Below, piece by piece: positions 19,380 through 30,130 of a DNA stretch of 64,000 bases (position 1 is its first letter; each line of letters starts with the position of its first letter). Under the pieces are notes generated by a model. It saw only the letters and a list, made by a program, of their open reading frames with translations, searched no databases and was not told the origin of the DNA. The position numbers and the translations under genes were made by a program. The stretch comes from an uncultured Flavobacteriaceae bacterium. Its GTDB lineage: Bacteria > Bacteroidota > Bacteroidia > Flavobacteriales > Flavobacteriaceae. The stretch is from positions 45,942 to 109,941 of the forward strand of contig CANNAN010000015.1 in the NCBI GenBank assembly GCA_947502635.1. The letters run 5' to 3'.

Positions 19380-21074
19380 CTAAAAATTGGCTATCAAGCT
19401 TAAGTGAATTTTAGAGTTTGATAATTTGAATTTTTGATTTTCATTTTTACCATTTGCATAGTTGAATTTAAATAATCCAGCCTGTGTGAGGATGCCAAAT
19501 CCGAATCCATAACCGAAAAGCTTTTCTTTGGCGTTTGAAATCTTATTTTCAAAATAAGCAGCATCAATAATAGAATGTACATAGATAGAATTGTTAAGTT
19601 GATATCTGTATTCTGTATTGATTAAGCCAAATAAAGAAGAAAACAAACTGTTCTCCTCAAAGCCTCTAATAGAATTAATACCCCCAAATCTTAATAATTC
19701 ATTCTCGAAATAAGTATTAGAATTTAAAGAAGCACCGTTTAATCTTAAAAACACACTATTTTTTCTATTTAAATTAAAGATTTTAAATACATCAATAGAA
19801 ACATGGTCTTGTTTTTCTTGAGTATTGAGTGATTTTCTTTCTCCAAAGTTTGTTTCTAAATAGAGTTTAGAATTTATTGGAAAAAGCAGATTGTAAGGTT
19901 GTGGTTTTATAAACTCGTAGGCAAGAGTGTAATATTGTGTTTTATAGTCTGAAATTGTTAGGGATGTATTTTCCGTTAATAAATTATTTGATTCTGTAGA
20001 AAGAAGACCTGCGTAAATTTTATGTTTAGGATTTATTTGATAATGAAGTTTTAATGCTTGATTTACAGTTGTAAATGAAGAATCTTTTTTAAAAATACGT
20101 AAGAGTAAATCAACGCCTATAGGCGATTTAAATAAATAAGGTAATGTTAAATCTGCTTGAAACGTTTTTTGGTCATTTTCATCGCTCTTGTATAATAGTT
20201 TAAATGATTCACCAAAGTTTAAATTATTGGTCAAGTTTAAATTTAAATAACCATCAAATTCTAATTTGTTTGTTTCCTCGTTAGTCCCAAAGCCTAAAAA
20301 ACCATCAAAAGAATTGCTTTTTGCTTTCTCAAGATATAAGTATAGTGTTGTTGAGTCTTTAGAAAATAAAACTTCTGGAGGTTTTAACTCTTTGGCAAAC
20401 CTTAAATTATTTAATTGATTAGTCTTATTTTTAATTTTGGTTAAATCGAAAACTTGAGCAGGTTTGATTTTTAAATAGTGTTTTAGATAAGAACGCGGGA
20501 ATTTTTCATAGCCTTTTATTATGATATCACTAATGATTCTTTTTTTTGTATCCGATTCAATTATCAAATTAGCTGATAAATTAGAAGTGTCCTTAATTTT
20601 AATATTAGTCAGACGTAGTTTTGAGAAGGGTAAACCTTCTTCCGAAATTTTAGAATTAATAAAATTTAAAGTGCTTTCTGTTTTACTAAATTCTAATTCA
20701 AAATAATCATCAAAAACTTTTTCAGATACAGCTTCTAAGAAGCGACGTTCAATTGTTGTTTTATCATAATATATATATATGTTGTTGAATTTCTTTTTTA
20801 AATGAATTTGAGTTTTGAATGATGAATCATTTATTTTAATAATTTTATTTAATCTATTTTCAATATACCCCATTTTAAAAAGCCTTTTTTGGATGGAGTC
20901 TACTTCATGTGTAATAGATGTATAATCTTTATGGATTTTTAGGTAGTTTAAAGAATCGATCGTACTGGTTTCAAATTCATTATTGCCATTGATTTTAAGA
21001 TGTAAATTTTGGCAAAACAGTTCCGAAGAAAAAAGTATATATATAATAAGGAGTAAAAAAGAAGCTTTTTGCAC
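19380..21074 (-). CDS. Omp85/BamA-like outer-membrane protein
   Basis: A 564-residue protein with a signal peptide (ends ELFCQ). The N-terminal ~220 residues contain POTRA-like stretches, notably IISDIIIKGYEKFPRSYLKHYL and the FDLTKIKNKTNQLNNLRFAKEL segment typical of the last POTRA of BamA/TamA proteins. The C-terminal barrel includes FDGFLGFGTNEETN, LRFGGINSIRGFEENSLF (the conserved xRGF motif of Omp85 barrels) and GYGFGFGILTQAGLFKFNYANG. It is shorter than BamA and so more like a TamA-type or accessory Omp85 protein. Its client is unknown. It is divergent from rpsL. Confidence 0.8.
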   Translation of the reverse strand: MQKASFLLLIIYILFSSELFCQNLHLKINGNNEFETSTIDSLNYLKIHKDYTSITHEVDSIQKRLFKMGYIENRLNKIIKINDSSFKTQIHLKKKFNNIYIYYDKTTIERRFLEAVSEKVFDDYFELEFSKTESTLNFINSKISEEGLPFSKLRLTNIKIKDTSNLSANLIIESDTKKRIISDIIIKGYEKFPRSYLKHYLKIKPAQVFDLTKIKNKTNQLNNLRFAKELKPPEVLFSKDSTTLYLYLEKAKSNSFDGFLGFGTNEETNKLEFDGYLNLNLTNNLNFGESFKLLYKSDENDQKTFQADLTLPYLFKSPIGVDLLLRIFKKDSSFTTVNQALKLHYQINPKHKIYAGLLSTESNNLLTENTSLTISDYKTQYYTLAYEFIKPQPYNLLFPINSKLYLETNFGERKSLNTQEKQDHVSIDVFKIFNLNRKNSVFLRLNGASLNSNTYFENELLRFGGINSIRGFEENSLFSSLFGLINTEYRYQLNNSIYVHSIIDAAYFENKISNAKEKLFGYGFGFGILTQAGLFKFNYANGKNENQKFKLSNSKIHLSLIANF

Positions 21075-21178
21075 TTTATAACGAGCTATTTTATTGTGTA
21101 AATCTAACGGAAAACGTAGACTTATAATATAGACGATTGGATTAATTTTAAATTCTATTGAAAATTAATGATTTAGGG

Positions 21179-21209
21179 TTTGAATTATTCATTTTAATTT
21201 CTACCTTTG
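21179..21209 (+). promoter_or_regulatory. Bacteroidetes-type promoter of the rpsL operon
   Basis: TTTG at 21179-21182 and TACCTTTG at 21202-21209 match the Bacteroidetes -33 (TTTG) and -7 (TAnnTTTG) boxes with a 19-base spacer. The leader downstream carries a short perfect hairpin CCTCTT-AG-AAGAGG (21214-21227) before the rpsL ATG at 21253. Confidence 0.8.
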
Positions 21210-21252
21210 CAGCCCTCTTAGAAGAGGATTTTAAAATTTATATATAATATAT

Positions 21253-21627
21253 ATGCCAACAATTTCACAATTAGTAAGAACAGGAAGAGCCAAAATAACC
21301 AAGAAGAGTAAATCGGCTGCTTTAGATTCTTGTCCGCAAAGACGTGGTGTGTGTACTCGTGTTTACACGACAACTCCTAAAAAACCAAACTCAGCAATGC
21401 GTAAGGTAGCAAGGGTTCGTTTAACAAACGGTAACGAGGTTAATGCATACATTGGTGGAGAAGGACATAATCTACAAGAGCACTCGATAGTATTGGTTAG
21501 AGGTGGAAGGGTAAAAGATTTACCAGGAGTTAGATATCACATCGTTCGTGGTGCTTTAGACACCGCAGGTGTTTCAGGTAGAACACAACGTAGATCTAAG
21601 TATGGTGCAAAACGCCCTAAGAAGTAA
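21253..21627 (+). CDS. rpsL: 30S ribosomal protein S12
   Basis: A 124-residue S12 of normal length. The KKPNSAMRK loop carries the lysine where streptomycin-resistance substitutions occur, and [15 protein letters not shown] holds the conserved Asp that is often methylthiolated. S12 guards decoding accuracy at the A site. It is the first gene of the str-type operon, 44 bases after the promoter box. Confidence 0.98.
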   Translation: MPTISQLVRTGRAKITKKSKSAALDSCPQRRGVCTRVYTTTPKKPNSAMRKVARVRLTNGNEVNAYIGGEGHNLQEHSIVLVRGGRVKDLPGVRYHIVRGALDTAGVSGRTQRRSKYGAKRPKK

Positions 21628-21649
21628 TTTAAAACTTTAAGAAGAAGAC

Positions 21650-22126
21650 ATGAGAAAAAGAGCAGCAAAAAAGAGACCGCTTTTACCAGATCCACGTTTT
21701 AACGATCAGTTAGTAACTCGTTTCGTTAATATGATGATGTGGGATGGAAAGAAGTCTGTCGCTTTTAAAGTATTCTATGATGCAATTGATATTGTAGATT
21801 CGAAAAAAACTGACGAAGAGAAAACAGCTTTAGAAACTTGGAAAGATGCTTTATCAAATGTGATGCCTCACGTAGAAGTACGTAGTCGTCGTGTTGGAGG
21901 TGCAACATTTCAAATTCCAATGCAAATTCGTCCAGATCGTAAAGTTTCTACGGCAATGAAATGGCTAATAAGCTATGCGCGTAAAAGAAACGAAAAATCT
22001 ATGGCACAACGTTTAGCTTCAGAAATTTTAGCTGCGGCTAAAGAAGAAGGAGCGGCTGTTAAGAAAAGAGTTGATACTCACAAAATGGCAGAAGCAAATA
22101 AAGCATTCTCTCACTTTAGATTTTAA
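21650..22126 (+). CDS. rpsG: 30S ribosomal protein S7
   Basis: A 158-residue S7, the primary 16S rRNA 3'-domain assembly protein. [17 protein letters not shown] is a Bacteroidetes-style N-terminus; [21 protein letters not shown] and [13 protein letters not shown] are family motifs. It lies 22 bases after rpsL and 6 before fusA. In E. coli, S7 represses its own operon; no equivalent site is obvious here. Confidence 0.98.
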   Translation: MRKRAAKKRPLLPDPRFNDQLVTRFVNMMMWDGKKSVAFKVFYDAIDIVDSKKTDEEKTALETWKDALSNVMPHVEVRSRRVGGATFQIPMQIRPDRKVSTAMKWLISYARKRNEKSMAQRLASEILAAAKEEGAAVKKRVDTHKMAEANKAFSHFRF

Positions 22127-22132
22127 TAGGAA

Positions 22133-24259
22133 ATGGCAAGAGATTTAAAATTCACTAGAAATATAGGTATTGCTGCACACATTGATGCAGGAAAAACTAC
22201 TACAACAGAGCGTATTCTTTATTATACAGGTGTTTCACATAAAATTGGAGAAGTGCATGATGGTGCTGCTACAATGGACTGGATGGAGCAAGAGCAAGAA
22301 AGAGGTATTACAATTACTTCTGCTGCTACAACTTGTGAGTGGAAATTTCCAATTGAAAATGGAGAACCTACACCAGAAACTAAAGGGTATCATTTTAATA
22401 TTATAGATACTCCAGGTCACGTAGATTTTACGGTTGAAGTAAACCGTTCTTTACGTGTGCTTGATGGCTTGGTATTCTTATTTAGTGCAGTTGATGGTGT
22501 TGAGCCACAGTCTGAAACTAACTGGAGACTAGCAGACAACTATAAAGTGCCTAGAATTGGTTTCGTTAACAAAATGGACCGTCAAGGATCTGACTTTTTA
22601 GGTGTTTGTCAACAAGTAAAAGATATGTTGAAATCTAACGCGGTGCCAATCGTTTTAAACATTGGAGACGAAGAAGATTTTAAAGGAATTATCGATTTAG
22701 TAAAAAATCGTGCTATTGTATGGCATGATGAAACTCAAGGGGCAACTTTTGATGTTATTGAGATTCCAGACGACCTTAAAGAAGAAGCTCGTAAATACCG
22801 TGCATTACTTATTGAAGAGGTTGCTGGTTACGATGAGAATCTTTTAGAAAAATTTATGGAAGATGAAGATTCTATTACAGAAGATGAAGTGCATGCTGCA
22901 CTTAGAGCTGCTGTAATGGATATGGCTATCATTCCAATGATTTGTGGTTCTGCATTTAAAAATAAAGGGGTTCAGTTCTTATTAGATGCTGTATGTCGTT
23001 ATTTACCTTCCCCAACAGATAAAGAAGGTATTGTAGGTACAGATCCAGATTCTGGAGAAGAAATTCTACGTAAACCAGATGTAAAGGAGCCATTTGCTGC
23101 TTTAGCATTTAAAATTGCTACAGATCCTTTTGTAGGGCGTTTAGCATTTTTTAGAGCATATTCTGGTCGTCTAGATGCGGGTTCTTATGTATTAAATAAT
23201 CGTTCTGGTAAAAAGGAGCGTATTTCAAGAATTTATCAAATGCATGCTAATAAGCAGAATGCAATTGATTATATAGAGGCTGGTGATATTGGAGCTGCTG
23301 TTGGATTTAAATCTATAAAAACAGGAGATACACTTTCAGCTGAAAAACATCCTATTGTTTTAGAATCAATGGACTTCCCTGATCCAGTAATTGGTATAGC
23401 AGTTGAGCCAAAAACTAAAGCAGATGTTGACAAGTTAGGAATGGGCTTAGCTAAATTAGCTGAAGAAGATCCTACATTTACAGTACGTTCAGATGAGGCT
23501 TCAGGACAGACTATTATTTCTGGAATGGGTGAGCTTCACTTAGACGTAATTGTTGATCGTTTAAAGCGTGAATTCAAAGTTGAAGTAAATCAAGGGCAAC
23601 CACAAGTTGAGTATAAAGAAGCTATTACGCAATCTGCAGATCATAGAGAAGTTTATAAAAAGCAATCTGGTGGTCGTGGTAAATTTGCGGATATCGTATT
23701 TACTGTTGAACCAGCAGAAGAAGGTGCAACAGGACTTCAATTCGAATCAATAATAAAAGGTGGTAATGTACCTAAGGAATTTATTCCTTCAATAGAAAAA
23801 GGATTCAAAATGGCGATGGTAAATGGTCCATTGGCAGGTTACGAAATCGATGCGATGAAAGTAACATTGAAAGATGGATCTTATCACGATGTGGATTCTG
23901 ATCAATTATCTTTCGAATTAGCTGCAAAGCTTGGATTTAAGAATTGTGCAAAAGCTGCAAAAGCTGTAATTATGGAACCTATTATGAAACTTGAGGTAAT
24001 TACTCCTGAAGAGAATATGGGGGATATTGTAGGTGATTTAAATAGAAGAAGAGGACAAGTAAGTGATATGGGAGATAGAGCTGGTGCGAAAACTGTAAAA
24101 GCTACTGTGCCATTATCTGAAATGTTTGGATATGTAACAACATTAAGAACATTATCTTCAGGTCGTGCAACATCAACAATGGAATTTTCACACTATGCTG
24201 AAACACCTTCAAATATATCTGAAGAAGTTATTAAGGCAGCTAAAGGAGAACAATCTTAA
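22133..24259 (+). CDS. fusA: Translation elongation factor G
   Basis: A 708-residue EF-G, the GTPase driving ribosomal translocation. The P-loop AHIDAGKT is at residues 15-22, with switch [21 protein letters not shown] for guanine recognition, and the domain IV/V motifs [10 protein letters not shown] and [19 protein letters not shown]. Length is usual. Unlike the E. coli str operon, tuf does not follow; rpsJ comes next after 11 bases. Confidence 0.98.
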   Translation: MARDLKFTRNIGIAAHIDAGKTTTTERILYYTGVSHKIGEVHDGAATMDWMEQEQERGITITSAATTCEWKFPIENGEPTPETKGYHFNIIDTPGHVDFTVEVNRSLRVLDGLVFLFSAVDGVEPQSETNWRLADNYKVPRIGFVNKMDRQGSDFLGVCQQVKDMLKSNAVPIVLNIGDEEDFKGIIDLVKNRAIVWHDETQGATFDVIEIPDDLKEEARKYRALLIEEVAGYDENLLEKFMEDEDSITEDEVHAALRAAVMDMAIIPMICGSAFKNKGVQFLLDAVCRYLPSPTDKEGIVGTDPDSGEEILRKPDVKEPFAALAFKIATDPFVGRLAFFRAYSGRLDAGSYVLNNRSGKKERISRIYQMHANKQNAIDYIEAGDIGAAVGFKSIKTGDTLSAEKHPIVLESMDFPDPVIGIAVEPKTKADVDKLGMGLAKLAEEDPTFTVRSDEASGQTIISGMGELHLDVIVDRLKREFKVEVNQGQPQVEYKEAITQSADHREVYKKQSGGRGKFADIVFTVEPAEEGATGLQFESIIKGGNVPKEFIPSIEKGFKMAMVNGPLAGYEIDAMKVTLKDGSYHDVDSDQLSFELAAKLGFKNCAKAAKAVIMEPIMKLEVITPEENMGDIVGDLNRRRGQVSDMGDRAGAKTVKATVPLSEMFGYVTTLRTLSSGRATSTMEFSHYAETPSNISEEVIKAAKGEQS

Positions 24260-24270
24260 AAGTTAAGAAA

Positions 24271-24576
24271 ATGAGTCAAAAAATCAGAATAAAATTAAAG
24301 TCTTACGATCATAACTTAGTAGATAAGTCTGCTGATAAGATTGTAAAAACAGTAAAAAGTACTGGTGCTGTAGTTACTGGACCAATTCCATTACCAACAC
24401 ACAAGAAAATTTTCACTGTATTACGTTCTCCACACGTAAACAAGAAATCAAGAGAACAATTTCAATTAAGCTCTTACAAGCGTTTACTTGATATTTACTC
24501 TTCGTCATCAAAAACTATTGATGCGTTAATGAAACTTGAGTTGCCAAGTGGTGTTGAAGTAGAGATCAAAGTATAA
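24271..24576 (+). CDS. rpsJ: 30S ribosomal protein S10
   Basis: A 101-residue S10 with [48 protein letters not shown] and [29 protein letters not shown], all canonical. It closes the rpsL-rpsG-fusA-rpsJ run. A 124-base gap with a strong hairpin follows, separating it from rplC, with which it is normally co-transcribed. Confidence 0.98.
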   Translation: MSQKIRIKLKSYDHNLVDKSADKIVKTVKSTGAVVTGPIPLPTHKKIFTVLRSPHVNKKSREQFQLSSYKRLLDIYSSSSKTIDALMKLELPSGVEVEIKV

Positions 24577-24630
24577 GTAAGATTAGACATGTCCTTAACG
24601 ATGGTTAGGGAAAAACGGTAAAAATACAAT

Positions 24631-24666
24631 TCAAGGCTGAAACGTATTTTTCAGCCTTGAGTTTTA
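24631..24666 (+). promoter_or_regulatory. Stem-loop between rpsJ and rplC (attenuator or terminator)
   Basis: A perfect 12-bp stem pairs 24631-24642 (TCAAGGCTGAAA) with 24649-24660, loop CGTATT, followed by GTTTTA. The short U-run makes it a weak terminator or a possible attenuator within the S10 operon. No TAnnTTTG box is visible between it and rplC. Confidence 0.6.
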
Positions 24667-24700
24667 AATAACAAATAGTAATAAATTAAATTTAATAAAT

Positions 24701-25318
24701 ATGTCTGGGTTAATTGGAAAGAAAATCGGTATGACCAGCATCTTCGATGAAAATGGTAAGAATATGCCATGTACAGTAATCGAAGCTGGACCATGTATCG
24801 TTACCCAAGTCAGAACCGAAGATGTTGATGGCTATAAAGCTATTCAACTTGGTTTCGATGACGCGACAGAAAAAAGTGCTACTAAAGCTGACCAAGGTCA
24901 TGCTAAAAAGGCAGGGACTTCTGTAAAACGCAAAATCGTTGAATTTAAAGGTTTTGATGAGGAGTACAAATTAGGAGATGCTATCACTGTAGAACATTTC
25001 GCCGAAGGTGAATTTGTTGATGTTGCAGGAACATCTAAAGGAAAAGGTTTTCAAGGTGTTGTAAAGCGTCATGGTTTTGGTGGTGTAGGCCAAGCGACTC
25101 ACGGTCAACATAACCGTTTAAGAGCGCCAGGATCTATTGGAGCAGCATCATACCCTGCAAGAGTTTTCAAAGGAATGAAAATGGCAGGTAGAATGGGTGG
25201 AGACACAGTAAAAGTTCAAAATTTAAGAGTTTTAAAAGTAGTTGCTGAAAAGAATCTACTTGTTGTTAAAGGTTGTGTGCCTGGACATAAAAACGCTTAT
25301 GTAATTATTAGAAAATAA
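24701..25318 (+). CDS. rplC: 50S ribosomal protein L3
   Basis: A 205-residue L3 with the N-terminal [20 protein letters not shown] and the long central loop [19 protein letters not shown] and [16 protein letters not shown], which reaches the peptidyl-transferase centre and carries the usually methylated Gln. Its TAA overlaps the rplD ATG by one base (25318), implying coupled translation. Confidence 0.98.
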   Translation: MSGLIGKKIGMTSIFDENGKNMPCTVIEAGPCIVTQVRTEDVDGYKAIQLGFDDATEKSATKADQGHAKKAGTSVKRKIVEFKGFDEEYKLGDAITVEHFAEGEFVDVAGTSKGKGFQGVVKRHGFGGVGQATHGQHNRLRAPGSIGAASYPARVFKGMKMAGRMGGDTVKVQNLRVLKVVAEKNLLVVKGCVPGHKNAYVIIRK

Positions 25319-25947
25319 TGAAAGTAGCAGTTTTAGATATAAACGGAAAAGACACAGGTAGAAAGGCAGACCTTTCTAAAGATGTGTTCGCTATTGAGCC
25401 TAATAATCATGCAGTATATTTGGATGTTAAACAATATTTAGCTAACCAACGTCAAGGAACTCACAAATCGAAAGAAAGAGCTGAGATTTCTGGATCTACG
25501 CGTAAGATTAAAAAGCAAAAAGGAACTGGTACAGCAAGAGCAGGTAGTATTAAGTCTGGTGTATTTAAAGGTGGGGGTCGTATGTTCGGTCCTAGACCAA
25601 GAAATTACAGCTTCAAACTTAATAAAAACGTTAAGCGTTTGGCACGTAAATCTGCATTAAGTATCAAAGCAGGAGAGAAATCAATTACAGTTTTAGAAGA
25701 CTTTAATTTTGACACTGTAAAAACTAAAAATTTTACAGCAGTTTTAAAGGCTTTAAACCTAGAAAACAAAAAATCTCTCTTTGTGTTGGGTGGCACAAAT
25801 AATAATGTATATTTGTCATCGCGCAATTTAAAAGGCTCTGAAGTTGTAATTAACTCAGAATTAAGCACTTATAAGATTTTAAATGCAAATCAAGTAGTGC
25901 TTTTAGAAGGAGCTTTAGCAGGAATTGAAACAAATTTAAGTAAATAG
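25318..25947 (+). CDS. rplD: 50S ribosomal protein L4
   Basis: A 209-residue L4. The extended loop region TRKIKKQKGTGTARAGSIKS and GGGRMFGPRPRNYSFKLNKN lines the exit tunnel and is where macrolide-resistance changes occur. In gamma-proteobacteria L4 represses the S10 operon; whether the hairpin upstream of rplC plays that part here is unknown. Confidence 0.98.
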   Translation: MKVAVLDINGKDTGRKADLSKDVFAIEPNNHAVYLDVKQYLANQRQGTHKSKERAEISGSTRKIKKQKGTGTARAGSIKSGVFKGGGRMFGPRPRNYSFKLNKNVKRLARKSALSIKAGEKSITVLEDFNFDTVKTKNFTAVLKALNLENKKSLFVLGGTNNNVYLSSRNLKGSEVVINSELSTYKILNANQVVLLEGALAGIETNLSK

Positions 25948-25952
25948 AAACC

Positions 25953-26243
25953 ATGAGTATCTTAATTAAACCTATAATCACAGAAAAAGCGACTGCAGCT
26001 AGCGAGTTAAAAAACTGCTATACTTTCGCGGTGAATACAAAGGCGAACAAGGTAGAAATCAAAAAAGCAGTGGAAGCTGTTTATGGTGTTTCTGTTGAAA
26101 AAGTTCGTACTATAAATGTCCGTCCAGATAGAAGAACACGTCATACTAAGACTGGGATTCAACATGGTAAAACAAATGCTGTTAAAAAAGCAATTGTACA
26201 ACTGGCGGAAGGTGAAATGATTGATTTATACAGTAACATGTAA
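25953..26243 (+). CDS. rplW: 50S ribosomal protein L23
   Basis: A 96-residue L23 with LIKPIITEKATAASE, YTFAVNTKANKVEIKKAVEA and VEKVRTINVRPDRRTRHTK. It surrounds the tunnel exit and provides the docking site for trigger factor and the signal recognition particle. It lies 5 bases after rplD. Confidence 0.97.
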   Translation: MSILIKPIITEKATAASELKNCYTFAVNTKANKVEIKKAVEAVYGVSVEKVRTINVRPDRRTRHTKTGIQHGKTNAVKKAIVQLAEGEMIDLYSNM

Positions 26244-26253
26244 TTAAAGACTA

Positions 26254-27081
26254 ATGTCAGTAAGAAAATTAAAACCAATCACACCAGGACAGCGATTTAG
26301 AGTAGTAAATGGTTATGACGCCATAACTACTGATAAGCCGGAAAAGAGTTTACTCGTTCCGAATAAAAGGTCTGGTGGTAGAAACAGTCAAGGAAAAATG
26401 ACCATGCGCTATATAGGTGGAGGTCATAAGAAAAAGTATCGTATTATCGATTTTAAACGAGACAAAGCTGGAATTCCAGCAGAAGTTAAGTCTATTGAAT
26501 ACGATCCGAACAGAACCGCTTTTATCGCATTATTGAATTATCAAGATGGCGAAAAAAGATATATTATTGCTCAAAATGGTTTACAGGTTGGGCAAAATGT
26601 GGTATCTGGTTTAGAAGGTGTTGCTCCAGAAATTGGAAATGCAATGCCATTAAGTGAAATACCTTTAGGAACTATTATTTCTTGTGTAGAATTACGTCCA
26701 GGACAAGGTGCTGTTATGGCTCGTAGTGCTGGTGCTTTTGCACAGTTAATGGCAAGGGATGGTAAATTTGCTACTATTAAATTGCCTTCAGGAGAAACGA
26801 GATTGATTCTTGTTAACTGTATGGCTACTGTAGGTGTTGTTTCTAATTCAGATCATCAATTATTAGTTGGTGGTAAAGCTGGTAGAACAAGATGGTTAGG
26901 TAGAAGACCACGTACAAGACCAGTAGTTATGAATCCAGTTGATCACCCAATGGGTGGTGGTGAAGGTAAATCTTCAGGAGGACACCCACGTTCAAGAAAC
27001 GGTATTCCAGCTAAAGGTTATAGAACCCGTTCTAAGACTAAAGCAAGTAATAAGTATATTGTAGAACGTAGAAAGAAATAA
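26254..27081 (+). CDS. rplB: 50S ribosomal protein L2
   Basis: A 275-residue L2 with the RNA-binding OB/SH3 core ([17 protein letters not shown]) and the C-terminal [20 protein letters not shown] loop containing the conserved histidine near the peptidyl-transferase centre. Length and termini are normal. Confidence 0.98.
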   Translation: MSVRKLKPITPGQRFRVVNGYDAITTDKPEKSLLVPNKRSGGRNSQGKMTMRYIGGGHKKKYRIIDFKRDKAGIPAEVKSIEYDPNRTAFIALLNYQDGEKRYIIAQNGLQVGQNVVSGLEGVAPEIGNAMPLSEIPLGTIISCVELRPGQGAVMARSAGAFAQLMARDGKFATIKLPSGETRLILVNCMATVGVVSNSDHQLLVGGKAGRTRWLGRRPRTRPVVMNPVDHPMGGGEGKSSGGHPRSRNGIPAKGYRTRSKTKASNKYIVERRKK

Positions 27082-27084
27082 GAC

Positions 27085-27363
27085 ATGGCAAGATCATTAA
27101 AAAAAGGACCTTACGTTCATTATAAATTAGAGAAAAAAGTAGCTGTTAATGTTGAGGCTAACAAGAAAACGGTAATCAAAACTTGGTCTAGAGCCAGTAT
27201 GATTACTCCTGATTTCGTTGGGCAAACAATTGCAGTTCACAATGGCCGCCAATTTGTACCAGTTTATGTAACAGAAAACATGGTAGGTCATAAGTTAGGA
27301 GAATTTTCACCAACACGTTCATTCCGTGGACATGCAGGTGCTAAAAATAAAGGTAAAAAGTAG
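27085..27363 (+). CDS. rpsS: 30S ribosomal protein S19
   Basis: A 92-residue S19: [38 protein letters not shown] and [22 protein letters not shown] are canonical. It binds the head of 16S rRNA with S13. Only 3 bases separate it from rplB. Confidence 0.98.
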   Translation: MARSLKKGPYVHYKLEKKVAVNVEANKKTVIKTWSRASMITPDFVGQTIAVHNGRQFVPVYVTENMVGHKLGEFSPTRSFRGHAGAKNKGKK

Positions 27364-27369
27364 TAAGCT

Positions 27370-27777
27370 ATGGGAAGTCGTAAAAAACAAATGGCAGACG
27401 CTATTAAGGAAGGGAAAAAGCAAGTTGCTTTTGCTAAACTTAATAATTGTCCTACATCACCAAGAAAAATGCGTTTAGTAGCCGATTTAGTAAGAGGTGA
27501 AAAAGTAGAACATGCACTTAATATCTTAAAATTCAACCAAAAAGAAGCATCTGGTCGTTTAGAGAAATTGTTATTGTCTGCAATTGCAAACTGGCAGTCT
27601 AAAAACGAAGAAGCTAATATTGAAGAGGCTGAATTAATTGTAAAAGAGATTAGAGTTGACAGCGGATCTATGTTAAAGAGATTACGTCCAGCACCTCAAG
27701 GTCGTGCACACAGAATTAGAAAACGTTCTAACCATGTTACATTAGTGGTTGGAGCTAATAATAACACACAAAGCTAA
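27370..27777 (+). CDS. rplV: 50S ribosomal protein L22
   Basis: A 135-residue L22 with [20 protein letters not shown] and the tunnel-lining hairpin [20 protein letters not shown]. The N-terminus ([18 protein letters not shown]) is extended relative to E. coli, a feature common in this phylum. Confidence 0.97.
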   Translation: MGSRKKQMADAIKEGKKQVAFAKLNNCPTSPRKMRLVADLVRGEKVEHALNILKFNQKEASGRLEKLLLSAIANWQSKNEEANIEEAELIVKEIRVDSGSMLKRLRPAPQGRAHRIRKRSNHVTLVVGANNNTQS

Positions 27778-27786
27778 GATAGAAGT

Positions 27787-28515
27787 ATGGGACAAAAAAC
27801 AAATCCAATCGGAAATCGCTTAGGTATTATCAGAGGATGGGAATCTAACTGGTACGGAGGTAATGATTATGGAGATAAGCTTGCCGAAGACGATAAAATT
27901 AGAAAATACGTTCACGCGCGTTTATCTAAAGCTAGTGTAAGTAGAGTAATTATTGAAAGAACTTTAAAACTTGTAACCGTTACTATCACTACTGCAAGAC
28001 CTGGTATTATTATCGGGAAAGGTGGTCAAGAGGTAGACAAGTTAAAGGAAGAGCTTAAGAAAATTACAGGAAAAGAAGTTCAGATTAACATCTTTGAAAT
28101 TAAAAGACCTGAACTTGATGCATTTTTAGTAGGATCAAGCATCGCACGTCAAATTGAAAATAGAATTTCATACAGACGAGCAATAAAGATGGCTATCGCT
28201 GCTACAATGCGTATGAATGCTGAAGGAATTAAAATCCAAATTAGTGGACGTTTAAATGGTGCTGAAATGGCACGTTCTGAACACTACAAAGAAGGACGTA
28301 TTCCTTTATCAACCTTTAGAGCCGATATTGATTATGCTTTAGTTGAGGCACACACTACTTATGGTAGATTGGGTGTTAAAGTATGGATCATGAAAGGTGA
28401 AGTATATGGTAAAAGAGAACTTTCTCCGCTTGTTGGTTTATCCAAGAAGCAAGGAAAAGGTGGAGCCGGAGGACGTGGCGGAAACAGAGATAACAAACCT
28501 CGTCGTAGAAAGTAA
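27787..28515 (+). CDS. rpsC: 30S ribosomal protein S3
   Basis: A 242-residue S3 with N-terminal [22 protein letters not shown] domain signature [20 protein letters not shown], and C-terminal domain [19 protein letters not shown]. It helps form the mRNA entry channel. The tail is rich in Gly, Lys and Arg. Confidence 0.98.
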   Translation: MGQKTNPIGNRLGIIRGWESNWYGGNDYGDKLAEDDKIRKYVHARLSKASVSRVIIERTLKLVTVTITTARPGIIIGKGGQEVDKLKEELKKITGKEVQINIFEIKRPELDAFLVGSSIARQIENRISYRRAIKMAIAATMRMNAEGIKIQISGRLNGAEMARSEHYKEGRIPLSTFRADIDYALVEAHTTYGRLGVKVWIMKGEVYGKRELSPLVGLSKKQGKGGAGGRGGNRDNKPRRRK

Positions 28516-28536
28516 TTTTTTATAAAGTAAAGAAAA

Positions 28537-28956
28537 ATGTTACAGCCTAAAAGAACAAAATTTCGTAAGCAACAAAAAGGACGTATGAAAGGTCTCTCTG
28601 GAAGAGGGCACCAATTGTCATATGGAACTTTTGGAATAAAAGCATTAGACGCAACTTTTATAACGTCACGTCAAATAGAAGCAGCTCGTATTGCCGCAAC
28701 ACGTTACATGAAAAGAGAAGGACAACTTTGGATTAAAATATTTCCAGACAAGCCTATTACAAAAAAGCCTCTTGAAGTACGTATGGGTAAAGGTAAAGGA
28801 GCCGTTGAATATTGGGTGGCTGTTTGTAGACCAGGTCGTGTTTTATTTGAAATTGGTGGAGTGCCGTTGGATGTTGCTAAAGAAGCATTACGTTTAGCAG
28901 CGCAAAAACTACCAGTAAAAACTAAGTTTTTAATTGCTCGCGATTACGAAGCATAA
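28537..28956 (+). CDS. rplP: 50S ribosomal protein L16
   Basis: A 139-residue L16: [39 protein letters not shown] and [20 protein letters not shown] are canonical. It organises the A-site tRNA elbow region. It ends 13 bases before the chosen rpmC start. Confidence 0.98.
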   Translation: MLQPKRTKFRKQQKGRMKGLSGRGHQLSYGTFGIKALDATFITSRQIEAARIAATRYMKREGQLWIKIFPDKPITKKPLEVRMGKGKGAVEYWVAVCRPGRVLFEIGGVPLDVAKEALRLAAQKLPVKTKFLIARDYEA

Positions 28957-28969
28957 TTTATTTGATACT

Positions 28970-29161
28970 ATGAAACAATCAGAAATTAAAGAATTATCTA
29001 CAGCTGAGTTACAAGAGAAACTTGGTGAAACAAAAAAGAGTTATTCAGACCTAAAATTGGCTCATGCAATATCTCCTTTAGAAAATCCGATTCAACTACG
29101 TGGTATAAGACGCACTGTAGCTAGAATTGCGACAGAATTAACTAAAAGAGAATTACAATAA
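28970..29161 (+). CDS. rpmC: 50S ribosomal protein L29
   Basis: A 63-residue L29 beginning MKQSEIKELSTAELQEKL, with NPIQLRGIRRTVARIATEL near the end. The longest open frame begins at 28934 inside rplP, but those 12 extra residues are not L29-like, so the ATG at 28970 is the start. L29 sits beside L23 at the tunnel exit. Confidence 0.95.
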   Translation: MKQSEIKELSTAELQEKLGETKKSYSDLKLAHAISPLENPIQLRGIRRTVARIATELTKRELQ

Positions 29162-29173
29162 TTCTGCTGAAAG

Positions 29174-29431
29174 ATGGAAACAAGAAATTTAAGAAAAGAA
29201 CGTATAGGAGTTGTTACTAGTAACAAAATGCAAAAATCAATAGTTGTTGCAGAGGTTAAAAAAGTAAAACATCCTATGTATGGTAAGTTCGTGTTAAAAA
29301 CAAAAAAATATGTTGCACACGACGAAACAAACGATTGCAATATTGGAGATACAGTAAAGATCATGGAAACAAGACCTTTAAGTAAATCTAAATGTTGGAG
29401 ATTAGTTGAAATCATAGAAAGAGCTAAATAA
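29174..29431 (+). CDS. rpsQ: 30S ribosomal protein S17
   Basis: An 85-residue OB-fold S17 with [39 protein letters not shown] and [20 protein letters not shown]. It is an early 16S rRNA 5'-domain assembly protein, 2 bases before rplN. Confidence 0.97.
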   Translation: METRNLRKERIGVVTSNKMQKSIVVAEVKKVKHPMYGKFVLKTKKYVAHDETNDCNIGDTVKIMETRPLSKSKCWRLVEIIERAK

Positions 29432-29433
29432 TT

Positions 29434-29802
29434 ATGGTACAGCAAGAATCAAGATTAAAGGTAGCAGATAACACTGGAGCAAAAGAAGTATTAACAATAC
29501 GTGTTCTAGGTGGTACTAAAAGAAGATACGCTTCTGTAGGAGACAAAATAGTTGTTTCTGTAAAAGATGCAACACCTAATGGAAACATTAAAAAAGGTGC
29601 TGTTTCTACTGCAGTTGTTGTTCGTACTAAAAAAGAAGTAAGAAGACCAGATGGATCTTATATTAGATTCGACGATAATGCTTGTGTTTTATTAAACCCA
29701 ACGGGTGAAATGAGAGGAACACGTGTATTTGGTCCTGTTGCTAGAGAACTTCGTGATAAACAATTCATGAAAATTGTATCATTAGCGCCAGAGGTGCTTT
29801 AA
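29434..29802 (+). CDS. rplN: 50S ribosomal protein L14
   Basis: A 122-residue L14: [38 protein letters not shown] and [20 protein letters not shown] are canonical. It forms an intersubunit bridge and is the docking site for the silencing factor RsfS. Confidence 0.98.
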   Translation: MVQQESRLKVADNTGAKEVLTIRVLGGTKRRYASVGDKIVVSVKDATPNGNIKKGAVSTAVVVRTKKEVRRPDGSYIRFDDNACVLLNPTGEMRGTRVFGPVARELRDKQFMKIVSLAPEVL

Positions 29803-29816
29803 TACATTAATTTAAG

Positions 29817-30128
29817 ATGACAAAGCTTAAAATAAAAACTGGAGATACTGTAAAAGTAATTGCTGGAGACCATAAAGGGGCTGAAGGTAAAGTACAAAAA
29901 GTATTAACAGACAAGAACAAAGCGATCGTTGAGGGTGTAAACATGGTGAAGAAACATACAAAACCAAGTGCACAAAGTCCTCAAGGAGGAATCGTAGAAA
30001 AAGAAGCTGCTATTCATATTTCAAACTTATCATTGTTAACTTCAAATGGAGAAACAACTAGAATAGGTTATAGAGTAGAAGGCGACAAGAAAGTAAGATT
30101 TTCAAAAAAATCTAATGAAGTAATATAG
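29817..30128 (+). CDS. rplX: 50S ribosomal protein L24
   Basis: A 103-residue L24 with the KOW motif in [20 protein letters not shown] and the family sequence [20 protein letters not shown]. It initiates 50S assembly at the 5' end of 23S rRNA. Two bases separate it from rplE. Confidence 0.97.
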   Translation: MTKLKIKTGDTVKVIAGDHKGAEGKVQKVLTDKNKAIVEGVNMVKKHTKPSAQSPQGGIVEKEAAIHISNLSLLTSNGETTRIGYRVEGDKKVRFSKKSNEVI

Positions 30129-30130
30129 TT

